This document shows positions 1 to 6,035 of a stretch of DNA of 8,805 bases, piece by piece. Origin of the DNA: Candidatus Aquidulcis frankliniae (lineage in GTDB: Bacteria > Chloroflexota > Limnocylindria > Limnocylindrales > Limnocylindraceae); NCBI GenBank assembly GCA_009925905.1, contig RFPZ01000051.1, positions 1-8,805 of the forward strand, in the 5' to 3' direction. Positions within the stretch are counted from its first letter, which is position 1, and each line of letters starts with the position of its first letter. The notes beneath the pieces are model-generated. The model saw only the letters and a list, made by a program, of their open reading frames with translations. It had not been told where the DNA came from and did no database searches. The translations under genes were made by a program, and so were the position numbers.

Positions 1-228
1 GGCTTCGACTGGCCAGATCCGATTGCTATGGCGGTCGCACTTGAGCCTGATATTGCAACGAGTGAGGCGCATCGTCGCGTTGAGGTGTCGCTCGGCCTTG
101 GGCATGAGCGTGGACAAACGATTGTCGATCACCTTGGCAACACAAAGCGCGAGCCGAACTGCCGTGTGGTCTATCGGGTGGATCGAGAACGGTTCATTGA
201 CATGACGCGAAAGGCGTTCCGCGCGTAA
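1..228 (+). CDS. Inosine/uridine-preferring nucleoside hydrolase, C-terminal part (5' end outside window)
   Basis: The window opens in frame inside this gene; 75 residues and a TAA stop are visible. Seen: the segment DWPDPIAMAVALEP near the start, then RGQTIVD at about residues 38-44, then a closing amphipathic stretch (VDRERFIDMTRKAFRA). Known: nucleoside hydrolases (IunH/RihA type) split the N-glycosidic bond of ribonucleosides to give base and ribose, using a calcium ion held by Asp residues. The Asp in the 'DP' of this segment matches the C-terminal calcium-binding Asp of the family, and RG(Q)TVVD followed by a VD-x-x-x-F tail is typical of the C-terminus. The position that is usually His just before that Asp (HDP) is Pro here (PDP). 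Probably a cytosolic salvage or catabolic enzyme. The N-terminal DTDxGxDD motif lies outside the window, so substrate class cannot be judged. It converges on the next gene with 9 bases between the stop codons. Confidence 0.82.
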   Translation, partial: GFDWPDPIAMAVALEPDIATSEAHRRVEVSLGLGHERGQTIVDHLGNTKREPNCRVVYRVDRERFIDMTRKAFRA

Positions 229-237
229 TCTCGCTCG

Positions 238-762
238 TTACGACGCCTCGGTCGCTAAGATCCCCATCTGGATCTCATCCCAGCGTCGTCCATCGCGGGT
301 GATCGCATCACGCAAGCGCCCCTCTTCTCTAAATCCTGCCTTGGTGTAGCAGCGTAGCGCCGCCTCATTGAAGGCGAAGAGGGTGAGGCTGATGCGGTGG
401 AGCCCAAGAGCCTCAAAGGCGAATCGCGTGACCAGGCGCGTCGCTTCGCTGCCAAGGCCGCGTCCGCGAGCGTCAGGCTCGCCGATCATCAAGTGGAAGC
501 TTGCAGTGCCGTTCTCGATATCAAGATTCGCGAGCGTGCAGCTGCCGACAAGCTGCTCGGTCGTACCGACACGTTCGTAGAGGGCGAAGGCGAGCATTTG
601 GGCGGTGGAGAAGCGGTCACGAACCAGCCGCTCCACCTCGTCGCCGGTGAGTGGCTCATTGCGATGGCGCGCGAGGCGCACAAGCTCAGGGTCGGCATAC
701 CAGCGCTTGAGCGCTGGGAGCGTGTCGGCGGTGTGTGGACGCAGTGCGACGCGTCCTCCCAC
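238..762 (-). CDS. GNAT family N-acetyltransferase (RimJ/RimL-like)
   Basis: A 174-residue protein with the full GNAT fold. Seen: N-terminal strand VALRPHTADTLPALKRWYADP (residues 5-25); the acetyl-CoA pyrophosphate-binding motif A around residues 98-107 (R99-x-x-G102-x-G104, then SEATRLV); and a motif B region FNEAALRCYTKAGFREEG (131-148) with the family Asn, Tyr and GF. Known: RimJ/RimL/SpeG-type enzymes transfer acetyl from acetyl-CoA to a protein N-terminus, polyamine or small amine. The substrate cannot be told from sequence. Start choice: the frame stays open far upstream into the antisense of the ligase, but the GTG at 762 has a GAGG element 8 bases upstream (plus-strand 771-774) and gives a standard-length protein beginning at the first GNAT strand. 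An alternative GTG at 813 would add 17 residues. It is transcribed divergently from the ligase operon, with 76 bases between starts, and ends 9 bases from the nucleoside hydrolase stop. Confidence 0.88.
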   Translation of the reverse strand: MGGRVALRPHTADTLPALKRWYADPELVRLARHRNEPLTGDEVERLVRDRFSTAQMLAFALYERVGTTEQLVGSCTLANLDIENGTASFHLMIGEPDARGRGLGSEATRLVTRFAFEALGLHRISLTLFAFNEAALRCYTKAGFREEGRLRDAITRDGRRWDEIQMGILATEAS

Positions 763-799
763 GAGGACCGCCTCATGTCCGCCGATAGTTCCTTGGGGA

Positions 800-831
800 T
801 TCGATCCGACCACGCGGCCACGGTATACGAT
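800..831 (+). promoter_or_regulatory. Putative promoter of the DNA ligase operon (leaderless type)
   Basis: Within the 76-base divergent gap, the stretch TATACGAT (824-831) offers a -10-like TAnnnT box (TACGAT, 826-831) ending 7 bases before the ATG at 839. That spacing would place the transcription start at or next to the start codon. No Shine-Dalgarno precedes either candidate ATG (839 or 851), which supports a leaderless message. A weak -35 candidate, TTCGAT, lies at 800-805. This is inferred from pattern only. Confidence 0.4.
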
Positions 832-838
832 CGCCCCG

Positions 839-2578
839 ATGCTTAGTTGGATGCAGTTAGCACGCAAGATTGAGGGCGCCTCGCGCACCTCCGAGAAGGC
901 ACGCCTCTTTGCCGATGCGCTCCGCGCCGCCGACGAGGTCGACCTAGAGGTGATCTGCCGACTCCTGGGAAGCCGGGGCACTGCGCAGGCGGGCGCAGTC
1001 TCATGGCCAACACTCGCCAAGGCGGTCGAAGAGGTTGCTGGCGCACCGGCCGGCTCACTGGCCAAGATCCTTGATGAGACGGGCGACATCGGCCTCGCCG
1101 TTGAAGAGTTGCTCGAGAGCGAACGCCCGATTGCCGGCGAAGCAGCCGCCAACGAGGAGCGCCACGCGCAGGTGCGGAGCAGCGCCATCGCCAGCGCCAC
1201 TGGGGTCCTCCCTCTGGCGGGGGCTGACTCAGCGCCAACCCTGCGGTCGCTCCCAGAAACCTTTGCCGCGATCCGTGGCGCCAGCGGGCAACGCCGGCAC
1301 GATCTACTCACGCAACTCTTCTACGGCACATCGCCCATCGCAGCGAAGTACGTCGTGCGCATGCTCTCCGGCGACGTTCAAATTGGCCTTCGTGACGGCC
1401 TCCTTGAAGGGGCGATTGCCTCAGCCTTTGACGCCGACACAAGTGCTGTTCGCTGGGCGATGACCCTTGAGGGGGATGCTGGCCGCGTCGCACTGCTAGC
1501 AAAACGCGGCGCATTGGCTGATGCAAAGCTCCGATACTTTCATCCGATCCCCGCCATGCTCGCTGCACCAGCCGCCAGCGCCGCCGATGCCCTGGAACGC
1601 CTGAGCGAGATCTCCGCCACCGCCATCGGCGTTGAGGACAAGTACGACGGCATCCGCGTGCAGTTGCACCTCTCCGATGGGCAGGTGGCGCTCTATGGTC
1701 GAGATGCCAACGACATCACTGTCGCCTTCCCTGAAATCGCAGCAGCTGCGGCGCAGCACCCTGAATCACTCATTCTCGATGGCGAGATCATTGCCTTTGA
1801 AGAGGGGCACCCTCTTCCGGTGAGTGCAGTGCAATCGCGACTCATCGGAGCAGAGACAACCCTCCATGAACGCGAACGTACCGCCGTACAGTTCATTGCC
1901 TTTGACCTTATCGCGCACGGGGAGCAGTTGCTCATCGGAGCACCCCTCCAACAGCGGCACGCGGCACTCATGACACTTGGGATTTCAGAACGGTGTGGCG
2001 ACATGATTCGAGTTGCACCGCAGAAAATCGTTGACGGCATTGAAGAGATTGAAGCGGAGTTCATTGCCGCACGCATGCGCGGTTCTGAAGGAATCGTACT
2101 GAAATCAACTACCGCAGCGTATGCCCCAGGCCGACGAGGATCAGCATGGTTGAAGCTGAAGCACCCGATCGATAGCGTTGACTGCGTGGTGGTTGGCGTG
2201 GAGTACGGCGTTGGACGGCGCCGAACACTTCTATCGGAGTTGACCTTCGCAGTTCGCGACGATCTCTCTGGCCGACTCACCACGCTTGGTCGCGCCTCCG
2301 CACAGTTGGGCGAGCGCGAAATGAGCGAGATGGGGCGCTGGTTTGAGGCACACACCGTCGCGCAGCTGGGCAACTATCGCAGCGTTGAGCCGCGCATCGT
2401 TGTAGAGGTCTCGTTTGACGAGTTGCGGCGCAGTGAGCGCAGCGGATCGGGATACGCTCTTCGCGGTCCACGCATCGTGCGCTTCCGCACCGACCTCGGC
2501 CCCGATCAGGTAGCGTCACTCTCGGCGATCGAGGCGCGTTGCCGCGCCTCCAGTGGATCCGCAGGGGAGACAGAATGA
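839..2578 (+). CDS. lig: ATP-dependent DNA ligase (archaeal/LigB-type)
   Basis: A 579-residue enzyme that seals nicks in duplex DNA through a covalent lysyl-AMP intermediate. Seen, in order: an N-terminal DNA-binding domain (about 1-235) with the typical segment GDVQIGLRDGLLEGAIA (179-195); motif I EDKYDGIR with the adenylated Lys268; RDAND (288-292) in the motif Ia region; motif III LDGEIIAF (313-320); IIIa FIAFD (352-356); IV EGIVLK (417-422); V WLKLK (437-441); then the OB-fold domain ending in motif VI-like RGPRIVRFRTD (542-552). All catalytic motifs look intact, and the length matches the 500-600 residue three-domain family of archaea and some Actinobacteria and Chloroflexota. No Ku or polymerase/nuclease partner lies nearby, so an NHEJ LigD role is not suggested; an accessory repair ligase beside NAD-dependent LigA is more likely (inference). 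Start: ATG 839, with ATG 851 possible; neither has a ribosome site. The stop overlaps the next start as ATGA. Confidence 0.95.
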   Translation: MLSWMQLARKIEGASRTSEKARLFADALRAADEVDLEVICRLLGSRGTAQAGAVSWPTLAKAVEEVAGAPAGSLAKILDETGDIGLAVEELLESERPIAGEAAANEERHAQVRSSAIASATGVLPLAGADSAPTLRSLPETFAAIRGASGQRRHDLLTQLFYGTSPIAAKYVVRMLSGDVQIGLRDGLLEGAIASAFDADTSAVRWAMTLEGDAGRVALLAKRGALADAKLRYFHPIPAMLAAPAASAADALERLSEISATAIGVEDKYDGIRVQLHLSDGQVALYGRDANDITVAFPEIAAAAAQHPESLILDGEIIAFEEGHPLPVSAVQSRLIGAETTLHERERTAVQFIAFDLIAHGEQLLIGAPLQQRHAALMTLGISERCGDMIRVAPQKIVDGIEEIEAEFIAARMRGSEGIVLKSTTAAYAPGRRGSAWLKLKHPIDSVDCVVVGVEYGVGRRRTLLSELTFAVRDDLSGRLTTLGRASAQLGEREMSEMGRWFEAHTVAQLGNYRSVEPRIVVEVSFDELRRSERSGSGYALRGPRIVRFRTDLGPDQVASLSAIEARCRASSGSAGETE

Positions 2579-3843
2579 GCGATCTCGAGAAGGTCACCGA
2601 ACTCCGAAAGCTGATGCCGTCAACCGAGGCAAGCATTTATCTCAACGCAGGGAGCAACGGACCTGTGCCGGCTGAGGTTGATGCTGCGATGCGCGCAATC
2701 CATGATCAAGAGCTGCAGACCGGGCGCGCCACCGAACATGCCATGGATGATGTAGAGGAGCGCGCCAACGAGTTGCGCGGTGTTTTCGCTGGGGTGCTCG
2801 CCACCGACCTTGAATTAGTTGCAATCGGTCACAGCACTACCGAGTCGGTCCTGCGTCCAATACTTGGAATGGAGTGGCGCGCTGGCGACCGCATCGTCAC
2901 CTTCGACGAAGAGTATCCAGCAATTCGCGGTAGCCTTGCAGCGCTTGCGTCGCGAACCGGAGCGATCATCCATACGCTCTCACTTTGCAACGAAATTGGC
3001 CAGCCGCTCAGCGATGACGAGATTGTGGCGAGTGTCTTGCCGCTGCTAGCCGCTCCAACCAAGTTGTTGATCCTCTCGCGCGTCTCATGGATCAGCGGTC
3101 GGATGCTCCCTGTTGCGCCGCTGCTCGCAGCGGCGCGCGCTGCTGGTGTCACCACGGTGCTCGACGGAGCGCAGGGTGTTGGTGCGCTGCGCGATGACAT
3201 CGATGCGCTCAACCCGGATCTGCTCGCATTCCCATCGCAGAAGTGGCTCCTTGGCGTGGAGGGGCTCGCCGGCATTCGGGTGTCGCGTGAAGCGTTAGCC
3301 GCCGACACCTTCCGTCCGATCATTGGCGGCTATATGGCATTCGATGGGCAGCCGCTGAACGGGGTTGGAACACTACGCGCCGACGCCCGTCGCTTCCAGG
3401 TCTCAGGATTCAGCCGCCCAGCGCTGGCGGGGGCTGCCCGGGCGGCGGGATGGTATTCCATGCAGGTTGGCCTGCCGTGGGCAACCGATCGTGCCCAACG
3501 CCTCGCCGCCGAGTTCCACGCCGCCGTGCGAAACCTGCCAGGGGTAGAGATGCTCGCCCCAGCCGGTGGGCACGCCACGATTGTTTCGCTTCGCGTGGCC
3601 GGCTGGAAGCCTGAACAGCTCGTGGAGGAGCTCTCCCGCCGCGCCTTCGCCATAACCCGGCGGGTGCCGAGCCTTCCGCCCATCGATGGTCGCCCTGGAT
3701 CTGCCGCCGCCCTACGGACCTCGTGGGGCTTCTGGAACACCGAGGCTGAGGTGGCGCGCATCGCCGAGCTGATCGCCCTCATTGCCGCGCACACTCCCGA
3801 AACCCTGCCGAAGCGACCGACTATCGAAATCCTGTATGGATAA
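2575..3843 (+). CDS. Aminotransferase class V-fold PLP-dependent enzyme
   Basis: A 422-residue fold-type I PLP enzyme of the class V group (relatives include cysteine desulfurases, isopenicillin N epimerase-like proteins and EgtE-like lyases). Seen: an N-terminal YLNAGSNGPVP (22-32); HSTTES (86-91) in the cofactor phosphate region; VLDGAQGVGAL (195-205) carrying Asp197, which should contact the PLP ring nitrogen, and Gln200; the Schiff-base Lys223 in FPSQKWLLGVEGLAGI; and a C-terminal LRTSWGFWNTEAEVARIAELI (380-400) equivalent to the family's 'R.S..fyNTeeEvd' segment. The residue before the catalytic Lys is Gln rather than the commoner His. Substrate is unknown: desulfurase, aminotransferase and C-S lyase remain possible. 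The start ATG at 2575 overlaps the ligase stop by 4 bases and has GGGGAGA (2564-2570) upstream, so translation is probably coupled. The functional link to the ligase is unclear. Confidence 0.9.
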   Translation: MSDLEKVTELRKLMPSTEASIYLNAGSNGPVPAEVDAAMRAIHDQELQTGRATEHAMDDVEERANELRGVFAGVLATDLELVAIGHSTTESVLRPILGMEWRAGDRIVTFDEEYPAIRGSLAALASRTGAIIHTLSLCNEIGQPLSDDEIVASVLPLLAAPTKLLILSRVSWISGRMLPVAPLLAAARAAGVTTVLDGAQGVGALRDDIDALNPDLLAFPSQKWLLGVEGLAGIRVSREALAADTFRPIIGGYMAFDGQPLNGVGTLRADARRFQVSGFSRPALAGAARAAGWYSMQVGLPWATDRAQRLAAEFHAAVRNLPGVEMLAPAGGHATIVSLRVAGWKPEQLVEELSRRAFAITRRVPSLPPIDGRPGSAAALRTSWGFWNTEAEVARIAELIALIAAHTPETLPKRPTIEILYG

Positions 3844-4258
3844 GCCACGCCGCCCACGAGGCTTCATCTCCCGACGCATCTACCAGTTGATGCACGCGCC
3901 GAAGCCGGTCTTTCGCGCCGTATTCTCCAACGTTTCCGTCGCGGCGCTGCTCACCCTTCTCTATCTCGCCTACGACCTACAAGTTGACCACGCGCTCCGC
4001 AGTGGCGAAGGGCTGAGCGGAGTAATCGGCGGAAGAGATCTGCGAACGGAGGCGGCGGCACTGCTCGTGCTCGGCACGGTGATCTTCGGCAGCCTCATCA
4101 CGTATCTGACCGTGCCGCAACCTCGCGCAGATGGCAAAGGTACGGAGCGTTCAGGCTGGTCGGCCGTGCTCGGTCTCTTCGCGAGCTTTCCTGTCGCGTA
4201 TATCGCACTCGTGATTGAGAGTCAGTTCTTGAAGCCGCTCTTCGCGCAGCTGCAGTGA
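3836..4258 (+). CDS. Hypothetical membrane protein with three predicted helices
   Basis: I do not recognise a family for this 140-residue protein. Seen: a basic N-terminus (MDKPRRPRGFISRRIYQ) followed by hydrophobic segments at about 27-49, 72-93 and 108-129. A charged loop (DHALRSGEGLSGVIGGRDLRTE) lies between the first two, and a basic/polar loop (PQPRADGKGTERSG) between the second and third. This predicts an inner-membrane protein with the positive N-terminus on the cytoplasmic side. The ATG at 3836 lies inside the end of the aminotransferase gene (8-base overlap, different frame) and has no Shine-Dalgarno, so it is probably translated by re-initiation. A longer reading from 3782 is possible but lies wholly within the aminotransferase frame. 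It is the last gene of the ligase operon and ends 4 bases before the convergent regulator gene. Confidence 0.75.
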   Translation: MDKPRRPRGFISRRIYQLMHAPKPVFRAVFSNVSVAALLTLLYLAYDLQVDHALRSGEGLSGVIGGRDLRTEAAALLVLGTVIFGSLITYLTVPQPRADGKGTERSGWSAVLGLFASFPVAYIALVIESQFLKPLFAQLQ

Positions 4259-4262
4259 GGCG

Positions 4263-4586
4263 TTACGGCTGACGGGTACCAATCAGGCGATAGCCAATCC
4301 CACGAACGCTCACCAAGATTTGTGGGCGACGCTGATTGTTTTCAAACTTTTTGCGGAGTCGATTGACAGCAACACGGAGGGCTTCGTCGCCGCCCGCCCA
4401 GTTCTCGCCCCACACGTAATCGCGAATCTCTTGATGTGAAACCGCGTCGCCGAGTCGCTCGATCAGGAGCGAGAGGAGTCGCAGCTCTGTGCCGGTGAGG
4501 GTGATGGTGCGATCGGCAAGGCGCAGCGCGCCACTTGCGCGGTCGATGGCGATGGGCGTCGGCTCTACAGGCGGTGTATTAGTCAT
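4263..4586 (-). CDS. Stand-alone OmpR/PhoB-type winged-helix DNA-binding protein
   Basis: A 107-residue protein made of almost nothing but the effector domain of OmpR/PhoB response regulators. Seen: the N-terminal four-strand region (IAIDRASGALRLADRTITL, 12-30); helix 1 beginning TGTELRLLSLLIERLGD (31-47); SHQEIRDYVWG (50-60); the DNA-recognition helix DEALRVAVNRLRKKFE (67-82); and the C-terminal hairpin wing LVSVRGIGYRLIG (91-103). Known: in response regulators this domain binds direct repeats in promoters. Here there is no receiver domain with a phosphorylatable Asp, no room for one upstream (35 bases to the neighbouring stop), and no histidine kinase in the window. Activity is therefore probably controlled by abundance or a partner protein (inference). 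It lacks a Shine-Dalgarno, and the ATG sits 9 bases after a TACTAT box, suggesting a near-leaderless message. Its 3' end meets the ligase operon with a 4-base gap. Confidence 0.88.
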   Translation of the reverse strand: MTNTPPVEPTPIAIDRASGALRLADRTITLTGTELRLLSLLIERLGDAVSHQEIRDYVWGENWAGGDEALRVAVNRLRKKFENNQRRPQILVSVRGIGYRLIGTRQP

Positions 4587-4595
4587 GGGAGAGCG

Positions 4596-4624
4596 ATAGT
4601 AGCGGGTCTGTAACAGTTCGTCTA
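4596..4624 (-). promoter_or_regulatory. Putative promoter of the winged-helix regulator gene
   Basis: Read on the minus strand: a -35-like TAGACG (4624-4619, four of six matches to TTGACA), a 17-base spacer, and a -10-like TACTAT (4601-4596), then 9 bases (CGCTCTCCC) to the ATG at 4586. The -35 box covers the TAG stop of the upstream transporter gene. The arrangement suggests that the regulator can be transcribed apart from the GNAT-transporter pair, with a 5' leader of only a few bases. Pattern-based inference. Confidence 0.5.
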
Positions 4625-5563
4625 CGCCACTCCGCCCAGAGCAATAGCAACGGTGGCCACGCCTGCAAGCGCAATTCCCAACCCTTGCCGCGCGGCAACA
4701 CGCTCACCGAGAAGCAACGCAGCAAAGATCACCGTGGTGATCGGTGCGATGGACGTAAAGACGGCAGCGACGGCGACACCACTCTCGCCAGATGAGAGGA
4801 AGAAGAAGAGATTCCCTAGCGTGTCGCCAGTACCCGCCGCGGCAAGAAGCAAGAGGAGACGAAGTCGTGGCAGCAGCCCTGATGGAATCGCTCCCGCGCG
4901 AATCGGCTCATCGCCGGGTGGGCGTCGACCAACCAGGCGCGCCGTAATGAAGACAATGGTGAGGGCTGAGACACTCGCGATACGAAGAATGGTGAGGAGC
5001 CAAACAGTTGCGTCGGATTCCACGCCGGAAAAGATCAAACTAAATCCTGCAAAGCACATCCCAGCCGCGACTCCATACACGGCACCTCCGCGTGCCGCAG
5101 ATCCGCTTGATGCGTCAGCGTGCGCACCAGCCTCGCCGACCACCGCATGCTCAACTGCGCTCGTTGAGACAATGATGATTGAAACAATGGCGGCAAAGAA
5201 TCCAAAAAGACGCAAGGCTGATGGAACCTCACCTTGGGCAATGCTCACCCCAACTGGAATCAGTGCGGCGAGTGTCCCTGCAATGCTGGCAACAATAGAG
5301 ATTCGCCCATGCGCGAACCCGTGATAGAGCGAGAGCACGCCGGTGCCGCCAACAATGCCCGCGAGCGCGGTGGTAAGGAGTGATGGGCCGCTTGGCGGTG
5401 TGCCACCGAAGAGAACCGCAACAGGGATAAGGAGGGCCAGTGCCGCCGCCTGACTTGTTGCGACGACCAAGAAGGTCGGGAGGCGCCGACTCGCGAGCCC
5501 ACCTAAGAAGTCACCGCCCCCCCACGAGAAGGCAGCAATCACGCCGAAGAGTGCGCCGATCAT
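4622..5563 (-). CDS. EamA/DMT family transporter
   Basis: A 313-residue integral membrane protein of the drug/metabolite transporter superfamily. Seen: two halves of about five hydrophobic helices each. The first half starts MIGALFGVIAAFSWGGGDFLGG (1-22), with helices near 31-52, 64-80, 86-109 and 118-134. A soluble linker rich in Ala, Gly and Ser follows (about 138-158), then the second EamA repeat from 161 to 313, ending in the typical VFTSIAPITTVIFAALLLGERVAARQGLGIALAGVATVAIAL (268-309). The 'Ser/Ala-P-[I/V]-T-x-[V/I]...LGE' segment before the last helix is a hallmark of EamA proteins. Known: members export amino acids, nucleotide-sugar-like metabolites or drugs. The substrate cannot be assigned. 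Its ATG overlaps the TGA of the upstream GNAT gene by 4 bases (ATGA), so the two are probably co-translated and may act on the same class of compound (inference). Confidence 0.92.
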   Translation of the reverse strand: MIGALFGVIAAFSWGGGDFLGGLASRRLPTFLVVATSQAAALALLIPVAVLFGGTPPSGPSLLTTALAGIVGGTGVLSLYHGFAHGRISIVASIAGTLAALIPVGVSIAQGEVPSALRLFGFFAAIVSIIIVSTSAVEHAVVGEAGAHADASSGSAARGGAVYGVAAGMCFAGFSLIFSGVESDATVWLLTILRIASVSALTIVFITARLVGRRPPGDEPIRAGAIPSGLLPRLRLLLLLAAAGTGDTLGNLFFFLSSGESGVAVAAVFTSIAPITTVIFAALLLGERVAARQGLGIALAGVATVAIALGGVA

Positions 5564-5988
5564 GGAGCGACCCAGCGCATGCGCTGGTGAGGTCCGACTT
5601 GTGGGAACTCAAAGCGCTCCCCCTCAGCAACGAATCCGAGACGTTCGTAGAGAGTAATGGCCGCAATTCGGGCGTTACACCAGAGGTCACGTGGCGCGCG
5701 TTCGTCGGCCCACCAGGCGGCGATGGCGGTGCGCATCAAGGCCTCTCCGATCCCTTGATTTCGCCACTGTGGTGCGGTCGCCGCTCCTCGTAGTTGGGTG
5801 CTGGGACCGTCGACGGTATAGAGCGAAACACACGCTGCGAGCTCGCCGCCGCTCCAAGCACCCCAATGAACCCCAGCGCCAGATTCATCACCCGGGTAGT
5901 AGGCGCTCTCCAGCGGTCGTCCTGCTCGCAGCACAGCGTGGCGTAGGTGCAAGATCTCTTCAAAGGTTGCAGGGCGAATCTCCAACAT
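5560..5988 (-). CDS. GNAT family N-acetyltransferase (ElaA-like)
   Basis: A 142-residue single-domain GNAT. Seen: N-terminal LEIRPATFEEILHLRHAVLR (2-21); the strand ELAACVSLYTVDG (49-61); motif A in ATAPQWRNQGIGEALM (70-85), with R76-x-x-G79-x-G81 for the acetyl-CoA phosphates; NARIAAITLYERLGFVAEGERF (105-126); and a C-terminal FPQVGPHQRMRW. The late 'NA...LYERLGF...GE.FE.P.VGPH..M' pattern resembles ElaA-type acetyltransferases, whose substrate is not established. Start: ATG 5988 begins at the natural first residue and lies 6 bases after a TAGCCT box. A GTG at 5994, with AGG 6 bases upstream, would add two residues (Met-Arg). The stop overlaps the transporter start. The gene is divergent from the dehydratase across a gap of about 47 bases. 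Confidence 0.88.
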   Translation of the reverse strand: MLEIRPATFEEILHLRHAVLRAGRPLESAYYPGDESGAGVHWGAWSGGELAACVSLYTVDGPSTQLRGAATAPQWRNQGIGEALMRTAIAAWWADERAPRDLWCNARIAAITLYERLGFVAEGERFEFPQVGPHQRMRWVAP

Positions 5989-5994
5989 GCGCAC

Positions 5995-6028
5995 AGGCTA
6001 CCTGCTCACCCCGCGTATGTACTACCGT
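5995..6028. promoter_or_regulatory. Back-to-back promoter region between ElaA-like GNAT and dehydratase
   Basis: The whole divergent gap is only 47 bases (5989-6035), so both promoters must be compressed into it. On the plus strand, TACTACCGT (6020-6028) contains -10-like boxes TACTAC and TACCGT, the latter ending 7 bases before the ATG at 6036. On the minus strand, TAGCCT (6000-5995) ends 6 bases before the ATG at 5988. Neither gene has a convincing ribosome-binding site for these ATGs. The arrangement fits divergent leaderless transcription, and each promoter's upstream region would overlap the other's coding start. No good -35 hexamer is visible for either. Confidence 0.38.
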
Positions 6029-6035
6029 TCTCCCC

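Noticed and set aside
224..242. CGTAA/TTACG inverted repeat between the two convergent stops as a terminator
   Set aside because: The arms are five bases and come from the two TAA stop codons; there is no GC-rich stem or T-run.
605..838. Upstream extension of the ligase frame
   Set aside because: It is antisense to the GNAT gene and Ser/Arg-rich, with no ligase-like sequence; the conserved N-terminus begins at 839 or 851.
763..1311. N-terminal extension of the first GNAT (open minus-strand frame up to 1311)
   Set aside because: It is antisense to the ligase N-terminal domain, is low-complexity Arg/Ser/Ala-rich with no GNAT features, and a GTG with a Shine-Dalgarno at 762 gives a standard-length protein.
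1693..2373. 226-codon minus-strand frame inside the ligase
   Set aside because: It is antisense shadow; the sense strand carries intact ligase motifs throughout this stretch.
4653..5324. 223-codon plus-strand frame antisense to the transporter
   Set aside because: Composition is Pro/Ala/Thr-rich as expected for the shadow of a hydrophobic GC-rich gene; the opposite strand encodes a complete EamA protein.
5691..6035. Upstream extension of the dehydratase frame
   Set aside because: It overlaps the ElaA-like GNAT on the other strand, is Arg-rich shadow sequence, and the gene's own promoter-like box lies inside it.
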